Shown here piece by piece: positions 41,332 to 50,906 of a stretch of 64,000 nt of DNA. Numbering within the stretch: the stretch's first letter is position 1; every line of letters begins with the position of its first letter. The translations under genes and the position numbers were made by a program. Below the pieces are notes generated by a model. That model was given only the letters and a program-made list of their open reading frames with translations, had not been told where the DNA came from and did not search any database. The DNA comes from Blastococcus sp. TF02A-30 (GTDB lineage Bacteria > Actinomycetota > Actinomycetes > Mycobacteriales > Geodermatophilaceae): assembly GCF_003319185.1 (NCBI RefSeq), contig NZ_QOHJ01000008.1, positions 164,671 to 228,670 of the forward strand. The letters are read 5' to 3'.

Positions 41332-43130
41332 GGCTGGACGTGGCGCAGGGCGAAGGAGAGCGCGACCTCGACCTGGCGGATCGTCTCCTCGATCACCAGC
41401 GAGCCGTGCCCGGCGTCGAACCGGTACACCTCGTGCGGCTTGCCGAGCTCCTCGAGCCGGCCCAGGTAGTTGTCGATCTGCCGGATCGGGCAGCGCGGGT
41501 CGTTGGCGCCCGCCACCACCAGCACCGGCGCGGCGACGGCGTCCACGTAGGTGATGGGGGAGGAGCGCACGTACACGTCGCGCACCTCGTCGGGTGAGCC
41601 GCCGAACAGCGCCCGGTCGTAGGCCCGCAGGCCCTCCATCTCGTCCTCGTACGCGGCCAGGTAGTCGGCGACCGGGACCTCGGCGATGCCCGCGGCCCAG
41701 CGCTCCGGCTGGGTGCCCAGGCCGAGGAGGGTGAGGAACCCGCCCCACGAGCCACCGGAGAGGATCGCGCGCCGCGGGTCGACGACGCCCTCGGCGACCA
41801 GCGCGTCGTACACCGCCCCGATGTCCTCGAGCTCGGTCAGCCCGGGCCGGCCGGTGAGCGCGTCCCGCCAGGCCGAGCCGTAGCCGGTGGAGCCTCGGTA
41901 GTTCACGTGCACGACCGCGTAGCCGGCGTCCACGTAGGCCGCGCGGCGGGCGCGGTAGGAGTCGTCGTCGGCCGCCTCGGGGCCGCCGTGGACCAGGAAC
42001 GCCGTGGCGTGCGGGCCCTCGCCGGCGGGGCGCACCAGGAGCGCGTGCACGTCGCCGCCCGGCCCGGGCACCCAGCGGTCCTCCACCGGGTAGGCGGCCG
42101 GCGGCTCCTCGTCGGAGACGGAGAGGACGACGGGGCCGTCGGCGCGACGGATCACCGGCGGCTTCTCGGCGTTGGACCAGGCCAGCTCGACGGTGCCGTC
42201 GGGGCGGGCCGTGGCGCCGCGGACGACGCCGGTCGGGGTGTCCAGCTTCTCCAGCGCGCCGGTGGCCAGGTCGTAGCGGTACAGCTCGCTGCGCGCGGCG
42301 TGGTCGTGGCCGACCAGCAGGGCCGTGCCGTCGGGGTACCAGCCGGCGGTCACGTCGCCGGGCAGGTCGAGCACCAGCTCGGTCTCGGTGTCGGCCGCGA
42401 CGTCCCAGACCAGCAGCTCCTCGCGGCCGCGGCGCTCGTGGCCCACCAGCAGCCGCCGGTCGCCCGGCAGCGGGGCGAACTCCAGCGCGTGCAGCCCGCG
42501 GCCCTCGCCGTCCCACTTCTCGGCCACCACGGAGTCGTCGCCGGTCCGCAGCACCCGCAGCGCCGGGTAGCGCGGGTCGCCGTGCTCGGAGTGCGACAGG
42601 ACCAGCAGCTCGTCGTCGAGGGTGAGCGCGTCCACCGAGGCCGGGTCGGGGTGCCGGTAGAACACCCGGGGCCCGCCGTCGCGCGGGGCCAGCCACAGCT
42701 CGCTGCCGTCGTCGGTGCTGCGGCCGATCGCGACCAGCGTGCGGCCGATCTCCAGCCCGGCGGGGTAGGCCGGGCCCACCTCGGGGACGGCGACGGTGTC
42801 CTCGCCGCCCTCGAAGGGCTGGGTCATCCAGACGCCGAACTCGTCGCCGTCGGTGTCGGCGAACCACCAGACGGTGGCGCCGTCGGGGCTCAGCGTGCCG
42901 ATCAGGGTGCCGTTGGGCCGGTCGGTGACCTGCCGGTGGGTGCCGGTCTCCCGGTCCCAGGCGTACTGCTCGACGACGCCGCTGACGTCGGAGCTGTAGA
43001 GGTTGCGGTGCGGGGCCTCGAGCGCCCAGTCGGGCAGCGAGACGCGGGGCGCGCGGAACCGCGCCTGCCACCGTGCGGTGACCTCGGGGGACAGGGCGGG
43101 GGCGGTCTGCTCGGCGGTCACGCCACCCAT
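41328..43130 (-). CDS. S9-family serine peptidase (prolyl-oligopeptidase/acylaminoacyl-peptidase type)
   Basis: A 600-residue cytoplasmic peptidase. An N-terminal beta-propeller-like region (about 40-340) is followed by an alpha/beta-hydrolase domain. The catalytic residues are visible as Ser in GGSWGGF, Asp in AGANDPRCPI and His in DAGHGS. The oxyanion region is HGGPEAADDDSYR and NYRGSTGYGSAWRD. Natural substrates are short or N-acylated peptides in homologues. The start is uncertain between GTG/ATG codons at 43130 and about 43121; the first is used. Confidence 0.88.
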
Positions 43131-43150
43131 CTTCGCAGCGCCCCGGAACG

Positions 43151-43182
43151 ACTCAGGGGCCGCCTTCCGGCGGCCCCTGAGT
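43151..43182 (-). terminator. Terminator of tRNA-Pro
   Basis: Perfect 14-bp stem (43151-43164 with 43169-43182) with a TTCC loop, immediately after the 3' end of the leftward tRNA and 20 nt before the S9 peptidase start. Confidence 0.8.
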
Positions 43183-43184
43183 GC

Positions 43185-43261
43185 TGGTCGGGGTGACAGG
43201 ATTTGAACCTGCGGCCTCGTCGTCCCGAACGACGCGCGCTACCAAGCTGCGCCACACCCCG
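43185..43261 (-). tRNA. tRNA-Pro, anticodon CGG
   Basis: The reverse complement folds into a full cloverleaf: 7-bp acceptor CGGGGTG/CACCCCG, D-stem GCGC/GCGC, anticodon stem CGTCG/CGACG with loop TTCGGGA (anticodon CGG, reading CCG codons), and a T-arm with TTCAAAT loop. A discriminator A follows, with CCA encoded (77 nt including CCA). CCG is a major Pro codon in this GC-rich genome. Confidence 0.95.
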
Positions 43262-43308
43262 AGGTGCGCCTGACGAGTCTAGCGCGAGGCCATCCGCTTC
43301 CCGTCGGT

Positions 43309-43370
43309 GGGTACGGCCCCCTCCCGACGCTCCCCCGGAGCGTGCGAGGGGTGAGGAGGAGGGGTCCCTC
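43309..43370 (-). repeat. C-rich/G-rich hairpin repeat, copy 1
   Basis: On the minus strand it runs from GAGGGACCCCTCC through CTCGC...GCTC to GGGAGGGGGCCGTACC. It shares start, middle and end motifs with copies at 49261 and 55850. It lies just after the metallophosphoesterase stop, where it can act as a terminator. Confidence 0.5.
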
Positions 43371-43371
43371 C

Positions 43372-44283
43372 TCAGGCCGGGCGCGCGGTGAGGGTCAGGA
43401 GCGTGGCCTCCGGCGGGCAGGCGAACCGGTACGGCGCGTACGGGCTCGTGCCCAGGCCGGCCGAGACGTGCAGCCAGGTGCCGTTCGGGCGGTCCGGCCC
43501 GGGCGGCGCCCACCGGTGCAGCCAGCGCACCCGGTCGCGGTCGATCCCGCAGTTGGTCACCAGCGCCCCGTAGAAGGGCACCCGCAGCTGGCCGCCGTGG
43601 GTGTGCCCGCACAGCAGCAGGTCGTGGCGGTCGGCGGCGAACCGGTCGAGCACCCGGGGCTCCGGGGAGTGGGCGAGGCCGATGCGCACGTCGGCGGTCG
43701 GGTCGGCGGGGCCGGCGACGAGGTCGTAGCGGTCGCGCTTGAGGTGCGAGTCGTCCACCCCCGCGAACGCGATCCGCCGCCCGCCCACGACCAGCTCGCC
43801 GGCGGCGTTGGTGAGGTCCAGCCAGCCGCGGTCGCGCATCCGGTCGCGCAGGTCGCGCCAGGGCAGCTCGCTGCCGTGCACCCGCTTGTGGTCGGGGAAG
43901 AAGTACTTCAGCGGGTTCTTCGGGCGCGGGGCGTAGTAGTCGTTGCTGGCCAGGACGAAGGCGCCGGGCCGGTCCAGGAGGGGGTCCAGCGCGCGCAGCG
44001 TCCCCGGGACGGCGTCGGCCCCGGCCAGGTTGTCGCCGGTGTTGACGACCAGGTCCGGCTCCAGGTCGGCCAGCCCGGCGACCCACTCCTGCTTGGACCG
44101 CTGGTCGGCGGTCATGTGCAGGTCGGAGACGTGTAGCACGGTCAGCGGCGCCGATCCCGGGGCGAGCACCGGTACGTCGAAGCGGCGCAGCGTCCAGCGG
44201 GTGCGCTCGTACAGGCTCGCGTAGGCAGCCGTCGCGGCTCCGGAGGCGAGGACGGCGGTCGGGACGGCGGTGTACCAGCGCAC
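43372..44283 (-). CDS. Membrane-anchored metallophosphoesterase (Rv3683-like)
   Basis: Calcineurin-fold phosphoesterase of 303 residues with an N-terminal signal/anchor (YTAVPTAVLASGAATAAYAS). Metal-site motifs are in order: HVSDLHM (D-x-H), VNTGDNL (GD), SNDYY (in place of GNHD), and GHTHGG. Substrate unknown. The GTG at 44283 is 7 nt after TAGGCT on the minus strand (44296-44291), so the transcript is probably leaderless. In M. tuberculosis the counterpart is beside ponA2, as here. Confidence 0.85.
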   Translation of the reverse strand: MRWYTAVPTAVLASGAATAAYASLYERTRWTLRRFDVPVLAPGSAPLTVLHVSDLHMTADQRSKQEWVAGLADLEPDLVVNTGDNLAGADAVPGTLRALDPLLDRPGAFVLASNDYYAPRPKNPLKYFFPDHKRVHGSELPWRDLRDRMRDRGWLDLTNAAGELVVGGRRIAFAGVDDSHLKRDRYDLVAGPADPTADVRIGLAHSPEPRVLDRFAADRHDLLLCGHTHGGQLRVPFYGALVTNCGIDRDRVRWLHRWAPPGPDRPNGTWLHVSAGLGTSPYAPYRFACPPEATLLTLTARPA

Positions 44284-44335
44284 GCAGCCGAGCCTACGGG
44301 CGCTGCGCCTCGCGGTGGCGTGCAAGGCTGGAGGG

Positions 44336-44788
44336 GTGCCCGACCTCAAGGAACAGCTGCGCGCCGACCTGACCACCGCCATGAAGGCCCGCGACGAGCT
44401 GCGCACCGCCACGCTGCGCATGGTCCTCACCGCGGTCAGCGCCGAGGAGGTGTCGGGCAAGGAGGCCCGCGAGCTCAGCGACGACGAGGTGCAGGCGGTG
44501 CTGCGCCGCGAGGCGAAGAAGCGCCGGGAGGCCGCCGAGGCGTTCGCCGCCGCCGGCCGGTCCGAGCAGGCGCAGCGCGAGCAGGCCGAGGGCGAGGTGC
44601 TGGCCGGCTACCTGCCCGCGCAGCTCGAGGACGCCGACCTCGCCGCGATCGTCGCCGACGTGATCACCCGGACCGGCGCCTCCGGGATGAAGGACATGGG
44701 CAAGGTCATGGGTGCGGCGAACGGCGCCGTCGCCGGGCGGGCCGACGGCGGCCGGGTGGCCGCGGAGGTCCGCCGCCAGCTCGGCTGA
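44336..44788 (+). CDS. YqeY/GatB-like protein
   Basis: A 150-residue protein with the YqeY fold (also found as the tail domain of GatB). The conserved features are LKEQLRADLTTAMKARDELR at the start and TGASGMKDMGKVMGA near the end. Bacterial YqeY proteins are thought to interact with tRNA in amidotransferase-like reactions; no activity is certain. The GTG at 44336 is preceded by GGAGG and by AAGGCT (44323-44328). It converges with the PBP gene: the two stops are 1 nt apart, with no terminator. Confidence 0.85.
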   Translation: MPDLKEQLRADLTTAMKARDELRTATLRMVLTAVSAEEVSGKEARELSDDEVQAVLRREAKKRREAAEAFAAAGRSEQAQREQAEGEVLAGYLPAQLEDADLAAIVADVITRTGASGMKDMGKVMGAANGAVAGRADGGRVAAEVRRQLG

Positions 44789-44789
44789 G

Positions 44790-47003
44790 CTAGTCGCCGG
44801 CCGGCTCCTCGGGGGTGCCGGCTCCCTCCGCGGGAGCGTTCGGGTCCGGCGCCGCGCCGCCCTCCGGCTGCTGCGGGGCCTCGGGGGCCTGCGGTGCCTC
44901 CGGCGTCGAGGGCGTCGAGGGCGTCGACGGAGCCGGCCGGCGGGGCGCCGTGGGCGTCGGCCGGTAGCCCCCGCCCTTGGTGCCCGCGGCGACCGCCGGG
45001 TCCGGGGCCGCGAAGGGCGTGTTCGGCTGGCCGGCCAGGATGGGCGCCATCGCGTCGTGGAAGATCTGCGCCGGCGTGCCGCCGCCGTGGCTCCCGACGT
45101 TCACGTTGCCGAGCGGGTCGAAGTACATGACGGAGACCGCGTAGTTCGGCGTGATCCCGCCGAAGGCGGCCGTCGCGTTGTCCTGCGTGGTCCCGGTCTT
45201 GCCGGCGATCGTGTGCCCCGGGACGCGGGCGCGGGTGCCGGTGCCGTTCTCCACGACGCCGACCATCATGTTGGCCAGGGTGTTCGCGACCCCGGCGGGG
45301 ATCGCCTCCGGCGTGCACCTGTTCCCGGTGTCGAGGACGTTGCCGTCGCTGCCGACGAACGGCTCCCCGTTGCGGTCCAGGACGCCGGTCACCGGCACCG
45401 GGTCGCACTGCGTGCCGCTGGCGGCGACGGTGGCGTAGGCGGTGGCGAGGTCCAGCGGGCTGGTGGCCTCCGGGCCGAGGGTGAAGGTGCCGTTCTCGTG
45501 CTCCTTCCACCACTCGGCGCCCTGCTGAGTGACCGGGTCCTCGAAGTTCATCCCCATGGCCACGGCGGTGTCGACGACCGGGTCGACGCTGCCGAGGGCG
45601 TCCTCGAGGGCGACGAAGTAGGTGTTCGACGAGGCCACCAGTCCCGAGGTCATGTTGTAGGTGGCGGCGTAGCCGGCGTTGTCGTTGCTCACGACCAGCG
45701 GGCCGTAGCGCTCGTCCCGGTACCCCTTGAAGACGCGCGAGGTGTAGGGCTGGGGGGCGTTGATCGTGTAGCCCGCCCCGAAGCCCTCCTTGAGCGCCGC
45801 GGCGGCGGTGAAGACCTTGTAGGTCGAGCCGGCGCCCTTGCTCGGGCGCACGGCGAGGTTCACCGACTCGCAGTCAGGGGCGTCGCAGCCGTACCGGCGG
45901 TTGAGGCTCATCGCCAGCACGTGCCCGGTGCCCGGCTCGACGGCGTCGAAGGCGGCGACCAGGGGGTCGCCCATCGGCGCCTGGTTCAGCACGCTCTGGT
46001 CGGCCGAGCGCTGCAGGTCCGGCCGCAGGGTGGTCTGGACGGTGAGGCCACCGTTCTTCACGTCGGCGTCGGTGAGCCCCAGCGTGCCGATCAGGTGGTC
46101 GTAGACGAAGGCGCAGAAGAAGCCGCCCAGCGAGGCGTCGATGCAGCCGTTGGGCGGGTTCACCCCGGGCGCCACCGCGACCGGCGTGGGGGTGATCTCG
46201 TCGAACTCCTGCTGCGTGATGTGGCCGAGGTCGAGCATCCGCTGCAGCACCTGGTTGCGGCGGACCTGCGCGTTCTCCGGGTTGTTGATCGGGTCGTCGT
46301 TCGTCGGGCTCTGCACCAGGCCGGCGAGCATGGCCGCCTGCGGGAGCGTCAGGTCGATCGCGTTGACGCTGAAGTACTTCTGCGCGGCGGCCTGGATGCC
46401 GTAGGCGCCGTTGCCGAAGTACACGAGGTTCAGGTAGCGGGTGAGGATCTCGTCCTTCTCGTACTTCTCCTCGAGCGCCATCGCCATGCGCGCCTCGCGC
46501 AGCTTGCGGGCCGGGGTCTGCTCCTGCGCCGCGGCGCGGTCCTCGGCGGAGGTGGCCGTCTGGATCAGCGTCTGCTTGACCAGCTGCTGGGTCAGCGTCG
46601 AGCCGCCCTCGCGCACCTCGCCCGCCGCCAGGTTCTTCACCAGGGCGCGCATGGTGCCCTCGACGTCGAGCCCGTTGTGCTCGTAGAACCGCGAGTCCTC
46701 GATGTCGACCAGCGCCTGCTTCATGACCTCCGAGATCTGGTCGGGCGCCACCGGCGTCCGGTTCTTCTCGTAGAAGTTCGTGATCAGCGAGCCGTCGGCG
46801 GCGAGCACGCGGGTCATCCCGGCGGGGGTCGCGTCGGTGAGCTCGTCGGGCAGCGAGTCGATCATGTTCGCCGAGTTGCGGGCCACCAGCCCGCCACCGC
46901 CCACCACGGGCATCAGGAGACCGGCCAGCAGCAGTCCGGCGATCACGATCGCGAGGGCCAGCCGGCCGACGATTCGACCCTTGGAGAGCGTGTTCTCGGG
47001 CAT
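44790..47003 (-). CDS. Class A penicillin-binding protein (PonA2-like)
   Basis: Bifunctional peptidoglycan synthase of 737 residues. One N-terminal anchor helix (VGRLALAIVIAGLLLAGLLM) is followed by a glycosyltransferase-51 domain (EDSRFYEHNGLD with the catalytic Glu, then GGSTLTQQLVK). The transpeptidase has its SxxK in GAGSTYK, SSN and GKTGTT. The C-terminus is a Pro/Ala/Glu-rich low-complexity tail (about 670-737) and there is no PASTA domain, unlike M. tuberculosis PonA2. The ATG is 8 nt after TATCCT on the minus strand (47017-47012), suggesting a leaderless transcript. Confidence 0.92.
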   Translation of the reverse strand: MPENTLSKGRIVGRLALAIVIAGLLLAGLLMPVVGGGGLVARNSANMIDSLPDELTDATPAGMTRVLAADGSLITNFYEKNRTPVAPDQISEVMKQALVDIEDSRFYEHNGLDVEGTMRALVKNLAAGEVREGGSTLTQQLVKQTLIQTATSAEDRAAAQEQTPARKLREARMAMALEEKYEKDEILTRYLNLVYFGNGAYGIQAAAQKYFSVNAIDLTLPQAAMLAGLVQSPTNDDPINNPENAQVRRNQVLQRMLDLGHITQQEFDEITPTPVAVAPGVNPPNGCIDASLGGFFCAFVYDHLIGTLGLTDADVKNGGLTVQTTLRPDLQRSADQSVLNQAPMGDPLVAAFDAVEPGTGHVLAMSLNRRYGCDAPDCESVNLAVRPSKGAGSTYKVFTAAAALKEGFGAGYTINAPQPYTSRVFKGYRDERYGPLVVSNDNAGYAATYNMTSGLVASSNTYFVALEDALGSVDPVVDTAVAMGMNFEDPVTQQGAEWWKEHENGTFTLGPEATSPLDLATAYATVAASGTQCDPVPVTGVLDRNGEPFVGSDGNVLDTGNRCTPEAIPAGVANTLANMMVGVVENGTGTRARVPGHTIAGKTGTTQDNATAAFGGITPNYAVSVMYFDPLGNVNVGSHGGGTPAQIFHDAMAPILAGQPNTPFAAPDPAVAAGTKGGGYRPTPTAPRRPAPSTPSTPSTPEAPQAPEAPQQPEGGAAPDPNAPAEGAGTPEEPAGD

Positions 47004-47044
47004 CGCGGCCCAGGATACGGCGGCGAGGCGCCCCGGACGCCGGG

Positions 47045-48256
47045 TCAGCCGCGGCGCGCGGGCAGGACCCGCGTCCGCGGCGTGCCGGTCGGCGTGTCAC
47101 CGTCCGGACCGGTCAGGGCCTCGCCCATCACGCGCAGCCCGTCGAGGTCGTGCACGTCGCCGGCGGCGGCCGGGACGGTTCGGACGGCGACCTCCGGGTG
47201 GGCGCTGGTGAACCGGTCGGCCAGGTGCTGCTCGCGCGCGGCCAGGGTCATCCGCTCGGCGTGCACCCGCAGCGCGGCGGCGGCCAGCTCGGACTCGGGC
47301 CCGCCCGCCTCGAGGACCTCCTCGGCCGCGCCCTCGGCGCGCGTGGCCGACAGGGCCGCCGTCGCCGGTGGGTGCGTCCGGTTGACGACCAGCCCGGCCA
47401 GCGGCATGCCCTCGGCCGAGAGCCGGTCGACGAAGTACGAGGCCTCGCGCAGCGCGTCCGGCTCGGGGGAGGCGACCACGACGAACCAGGTCCCGGGGCG
47501 GCGCAGCAGCTCGTAGGTCGCCGTCGCCCGCTCCCGGAAGCCGCCGAACATCGTGTCCAGCGCGGCGACGAACGCGGAGATGTCGCGCAGCAGCTGGCCG
47601 CCGAGGATCTTGCTGACGATCCGGCTGAACAGCAGGAACCCGGCGCTGGCGAACTTGAAGCCCGTGCGGCTGGGCGCCATGAGCAGCCGGATCATCGTGC
47701 CGTCGAGGAACCGGCTCATCCGGTTCGGGGCGTCCAGGAAGTCCAGCGCGGACCGGGACGGCGGGGTGTCGACGATGATCAGGTCCCACTGCTCGCTGGC
47801 CCGCAGCTGGCCCAGCTTCTCCATCGCCATGTACTCCTGCGTCCCGGAGAACGAGGAGCTCAGCGCCTGGTAGAAGGGGTTCTCGAGGATCGCCTGGGCT
47901 CGCTCGGGCGTGGAGTGAGCGGTGACGACGTCGTCGAACGTCCGCTTCATGTCCAGCATCATCGCGTGCAGCTCGCCCGGGGCCCCCGGGACGTCCACCC
48001 GCCGCGGCTCGTTGTCCAGCTCGACCAGGCCGAGCGACTGGGCCAGCCGCCGGGCGGGGTCGATGGTGAGGACGACGACGGTCCGGCCGGCCTCGGCCGC
48101 GGCCAGCGCCAGCGCCGCCGACGTCGTCGTCTTGCCCACGCCCCCGGCGCCGCAGCAGACGACGATCCGGGTCTCCCGGTCGGCGATGAGCGCGCCCAGG
48201 TCCATGGCCGGCGCCTGCCGGCGGGGGCGGTCCGCGGCCGCGGCCGCGGCGCTCAC
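47045..48256 (-). CDS. ArsA/GET3-like ATPase, second of a pair
   Basis: P-loop ATPase of 403 residues with the deviant Walker A GAGGVGKT (about 36-43), switch regions [12 protein letters not shown] and [12 protein letters not shown], and no arsenite cysteines that I can place. It resembles Rv3680 of M. tuberculosis, whose pair forms a complex of debated function (anion export or metabolite stress). The GTG start overlaps the stop of the partner gene. The gene next on the left is the PBP; the whiB4 gene found there in mycobacteria is missing. Confidence 0.85.
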   Translation of the reverse strand: MSAAAAAADRPRRQAPAMDLGALIADRETRIVVCCGAGGVGKTTTSAALALAAAEAGRTVVVLTIDPARRLAQSLGLVELDNEPRRVDVPGAPGELHAMMLDMKRTFDDVVTAHSTPERAQAILENPFYQALSSSFSGTQEYMAMEKLGQLRASEQWDLIIVDTPPSRSALDFLDAPNRMSRFLDGTMIRLLMAPSRTGFKFASAGFLLFSRIVSKILGGQLLRDISAFVAALDTMFGGFRERATATYELLRRPGTWFVVVASPEPDALREASYFVDRLSAEGMPLAGLVVNRTHPPATAALSATRAEGAAEEVLEAGGPESELAAAALRVHAERMTLAAREQHLADRFTSAHPEVAVRTVPAAAGDVHDLDGLRVMGEALTGPDGDTPTGTPRTRVLPARRG

Positions 48257-49245
48257 GCGGCGACCTCCGCGCCCAGGTGGTCCTCGATGCGGCCGGCCAG
48301 CTCGAACAGCGAGCCGAGGTCGACGGGCCCGGTCAGCAGCGGCAGCTCGACCGTGGGCAGGCCGAGCGCCTCGACGTCGTCGCGCAGCTCGTCCTGCGCG
48401 GCCCACCGCTGGGCGTGCTCGACGGCCTCGGCGGCGAGGGCGTCGGCCAGCCCGTCGGCGCCGGGCAGGTGCGCGGCGGCCAGCGCCGGGGCGAGGTCGG
48501 CGCCGGTGAGCTTCCCCGCCGCCGCGCGCTCCATCCGGTCCACCGGCAGCACCGGGTCGGTGACCAGGTTGACCAGCACCGACCCCAGCGGCAGCTGCGC
48601 GGCCCGCAGTTCCGCGATCGCGTCGGCGGTCTCCTGCACCGGCATGTCCTCCAGGATCGTGACCAGGTGGACGGCGGTCTGCGGCGAGCGCAGCACGGCC
48701 ATGACGCCGTCGCTCTGCGTCTTGATCGGGCCGGAGCGGGCCAGCTGCGACATCTCGCCGGTGACCCCGAGGAAGCGGGTGATCCGGCCGGTCGGCGGGG
48801 CGTCGACGACGACGGCGTCGTAGACCGGCCTGCCGTCGTGCCGGCGGGTGACCGCCTCCTTGATCTTGCCGGTGATGAGCACGTCGCGCAGGCCCGGCGC
48901 GATGGCGGTGGCGAAGTCGATCGCGCCCATCTTGCGCAGCGCCCGGCCGGCCCGGCGCAGGTTGTAGAACATGTCGAGGTAGTCGAGGAGGGCCTCCTCG
49001 ACGTCGATCGCCAGCGCCTTGACCTCGCCGCCGCCGCGGGCGACCGCGATCCGCCGCTCCTCGTAGGGCAGCGGCGCGGTGTCGAACAGCTGGGCGATGC
49101 CCTGCCGGCCCTCGGTCTCCACCAGCAGCACCGAGCGCCCGTCGGCGGCCAGCGCCAGGGCCAGCGCGCCGGCGACGGTGGTCTTGCCGGTACCGCCCTT
49201 GCCGGTGACGACGTGGAGGCGCACGGGCGACGGGTCTGGGCTCAC
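48253..49245 (-). CDS. ArsA/GET3-like ATPase, first of a pair
   Basis: Partner ATPase of 330 residues (Rv3679-like). It has Walker [10 protein letters not shown] (about residues 15-23), [14 protein letters not shown] in switch I, and [14 protein letters not shown] as the DxxPTG-type motif. No membrane segment is predicted. The GTG at 49245 is 6 nt after TAGGCT on the minus strand (49257-49252), consistent with a leaderless transcript for the two-gene unit. The pair probably assembles as a heteromer. Confidence 0.86.
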   Translation of the reverse strand: MSPDPSPVRLHVVTGKGGTGKTTVAGALALALAADGRSVLLVETEGRQGIAQLFDTAPLPYEERRIAVARGGGEVKALAIDVEEALLDYLDMFYNLRRAGRALRKMGAIDFATAIAPGLRDVLITGKIKEAVTRRHDGRPVYDAVVVDAPPTGRITRFLGVTGEMSQLARSGPIKTQSDGVMAVLRSPQTAVHLVTILEDMPVQETADAIAELRAAQLPLGSVLVNLVTDPVLPVDRMERAAAGKLTGADLAPALAAAHLPGADGLADALAAEAVEHAQRWAAQDELRDDVEALGLPTVELPLLTGPVDLGSLFELAGRIEDHLGAEVAA

Positions 49246-49260
49246 CGCTCCAGCCTAGGT

Positions 49261-49332
49261 GAAGGACCCCCCTCCCACCCGGGCCTCGCAGGCTCGCCCC
49301 GGGGCCCTGGAGGGGGGCCGTTCCAGCAGGTC
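49261..49332 (+). repeat. C-rich/G-rich hairpin repeat, copy 2
   Basis: Begins GAAGGACCCCCCTCCC, passes through CTCGCAGGCTCGC, and ends GGGGGGCCGTTCCAGCAGGTC. It lies between two divergent genes (ArsA-like and DUF4177), so it is not acting as their terminator. Similar in plan and sequence to copies at 43309 and 55850. Confidence 0.5.
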
Positions 49333-49355
49333 GCCAGGGGCGCTAGCGTCGCCCC

Positions 49356-49526
49356 ATGACCGAACCGGCCCGCCAGCGGTGGGAGTACGCCACGATCCCG
49401 CTGCTCGTCCACAACACCAAGGCGATCCTCGACTCCTGGGGCGTCGACGGGTGGGAGCTGGTGACCGTGCTGCCGGGCCCCGGTGGGGTCGAGCAGCTGG
49501 TCGCCTACCTCAAGCGCCCGGCATGA
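49356..49526 (+). CDS. DUF4177-type small protein
   Basis: A 56-residue protein (RWEYATIPLLVHNTKAILDS, then GVDGWELVTVLPGP) matching the short DUF4177 family; the homologue in M. tuberculosis sits at the same place (Rv3678A). The ATG is 6 nt after TAGCGT (49344-49349). The stop overlaps the RidA-like gene start (ATGA). Function unknown. Confidence 0.82.
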   Translation: MTEPARQRWEYATIPLLVHNTKAILDSWGVDGWELVTVLPGPGGVEQLVAYLKRPA

Positions 49527-49996
49527 CCGCGCCGGCCCAGGGCTGGCACGCCCGCCTCGCCGAGCTGGGCATCCGGCTGCCGCCCGTGGCCGCTCCCGTC
49601 GCCTCCTACGTGCCGGCCGTCCGCGCCGGCTCGCTGGTGTACACCTCGGGTCAGCTGCCGTTCGTCGACGGCGGGCTGCGCCGCACCGGCAAGGTCGGCG
49701 GCTCGGTCGAGATCGAGGACGCCGCCGCCGACGCGAAGGTGTGCGCGCTCAACGCGCTCGCCGCGATCGACGACCTGGTGGGCCTGGACAGCATCGCCCG
49801 GGTCGTGAAGGTGGTGGGCTTCGTCGCCAGCGCGGAGGGCTTCACCGGCCAGCCGCGCGTGGTCAACGGGGCCAGCGAGTTCCTCGGCAAGATCTTCGGC
49901 GAGGCGGGCAAGCACGCCCGCAGCGCCGTCGGCGTCGCGGAGCTGCCCCTGGGGGCGCCCGTCGAGGTCGAGCTCGTCGTCGAGCTGCGGGGATGA
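49523..49996 (+). CDS. RidA-like (YjgF/YER057c) protein
   Basis: A 157-residue RidA-superfamily protein. It has SGQLPFVDGGLRRTGKVGG near the start, the helix ALNALAAIDDLVG and the C-terminal GVAELPLGAPVEVELVVEL. Canonical RidA hydrolyses reactive 2-aminoacrylate using an Arg near the end (R-x-A-V-G-V-A). Here HARSAVGVAELP is present, so activity is plausible. It overlaps both neighbours by 4 nt. Confidence 0.87.
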   Translation: MTAPAQGWHARLAELGIRLPPVAAPVASYVPAVRAGSLVYTSGQLPFVDGGLRRTGKVGGSVEIEDAAADAKVCALNALAAIDDLVGLDSIARVVKVVGFVASAEGFTGQPRVVNGASEFLGKIFGEAGKHARSAVGVAELPLGAPVEVELVVELRG

Positions 49997-50787
49997 CCCC
50001 GGCGGAGCCCAAGCAGGCGGCCACCGTCCTCCTGCTCCGCGACGGTGCCCCCGGGCTGGAGGTCTACCTCCTCCGGCGCACCCAGGGCATGCCGTTCGCC
50101 GGCGGGATGACCGCCTACCCGGGCGGCGGGGTCGACCCGCGCGACGGCGACACCGAGATCGGCTGGGCCGGTCCCGCGCCCGCGCAGTGGGCCGAGGCCT
50201 TCGGCTGCGACGAGCGCACCGCCCGCGAGCTGGTCTGCGCGGCGGTGCGCGAGACGTTCGAGGAGGCCGGTGTCCTCCTCGCGGGGCTGCCGGACGGCGC
50301 GGTCGTGCCGGACGTCTCCGGCGACGACTGGGAGGAGCAGCGCCAGGCCCTGCTCTCCCGGGAGCTGTCGCTGGCCGAGCTGCTGGCCGGGCGCGGGCTG
50401 GTGCTGCGGTCGGACCTGCTGCGGCCCTTCGCGCACTGGATCACCCCGCCCGTGGAGCCGCGGCGCTACGACACCAAGTTCTTCGCCGCGGCGCTGCCGG
50501 CCGGCCAGGAGGCGCGCGACGTCTCCGGCGAGGCGGACGAGGCGGACTGGCTCGCCCCCGCGGCCGCGCTGGCCGAGATGAACGGCGGCTCGCGGCCCAT
50601 GCTGCCGCCCACGTCGCACACCCTCGACCAGCTGACCGCGTTCCCCGACGTCGCCGCGGCGCTGACCGGCTCGCCGCCGCAGCCGCTGCATCCGATCAGC
50701 CCGCGGTTCGAGGAGACCCCCGACGGCCGGTGGGCGGTGCTGCCCGACGGCACCCGGATCAGGCTGGTCGTGCCATTGCCTTCGTGA
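49993..50787 (+). CDS. Nudix hydrolase, long form
   Basis: A 264-residue Nudix protein. The box is split: GGGVDPRDGD begins it and, after an insert of about 30 residues, AVRETFEEAGVLL supplies the REx2EExG core. The C-terminal domain (about 110-264) is of the RF-type found in actinobacterial long Nudix proteins. Substrate unknown. In M. tuberculosis a beta-lactamase-fold gene occurs between RidA-like and crp; here this Nudix occupies the place. Confidence 0.8.
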   Translation: MTPAEPKQAATVLLLRDGAPGLEVYLLRRTQGMPFAGGMTAYPGGGVDPRDGDTEIGWAGPAPAQWAEAFGCDERTARELVCAAVRETFEEAGVLLAGLPDGAVVPDVSGDDWEEQRQALLSRELSLAELLAGRGLVLRSDLLRPFAHWITPPVEPRRYDTKFFAAALPAGQEARDVSGEADEADWLAPAAALAEMNGGSRPMLPPTSHTLDQLTAFPDVAAALTGSPPQPLHPISPRFEETPDGRWAVLPDGTRIRLVVPLPS

Positions 50788-50881
50788 TCCTCCGGATCAC
50801 ACCGCGGCCAGGAGCCGTTCCCCGGCCGCGCTGAGCCGTGCCGCCGCAACCGGCGGGGACCCTCCGGGACCGCCACCGGTC

Positions 50882-50901
50882 GCGCCCCCTCGCAGGGGCG
50901 C
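50882..50901. terminator. Terminator between convergent Nudix and crp genes
   Basis: GCGCCCC (50882-50888) pairs with GGGGCGC (50895-50901), just 5 nt from the crp stop. The remaining 90 nt of the intergenic gap is GC-rich with smaller imperfect repeats and no coding signal. Confidence 0.55.
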
Positions 50902-50906
50902 CTCCG

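Noticed and set aside
47004..47044. whiB4 between the PBP and the ArsA-like gene
   Set aside because: The 41-nt gap is too short for any gene and has no Cys motif; only a TATCCT promoter box is present.
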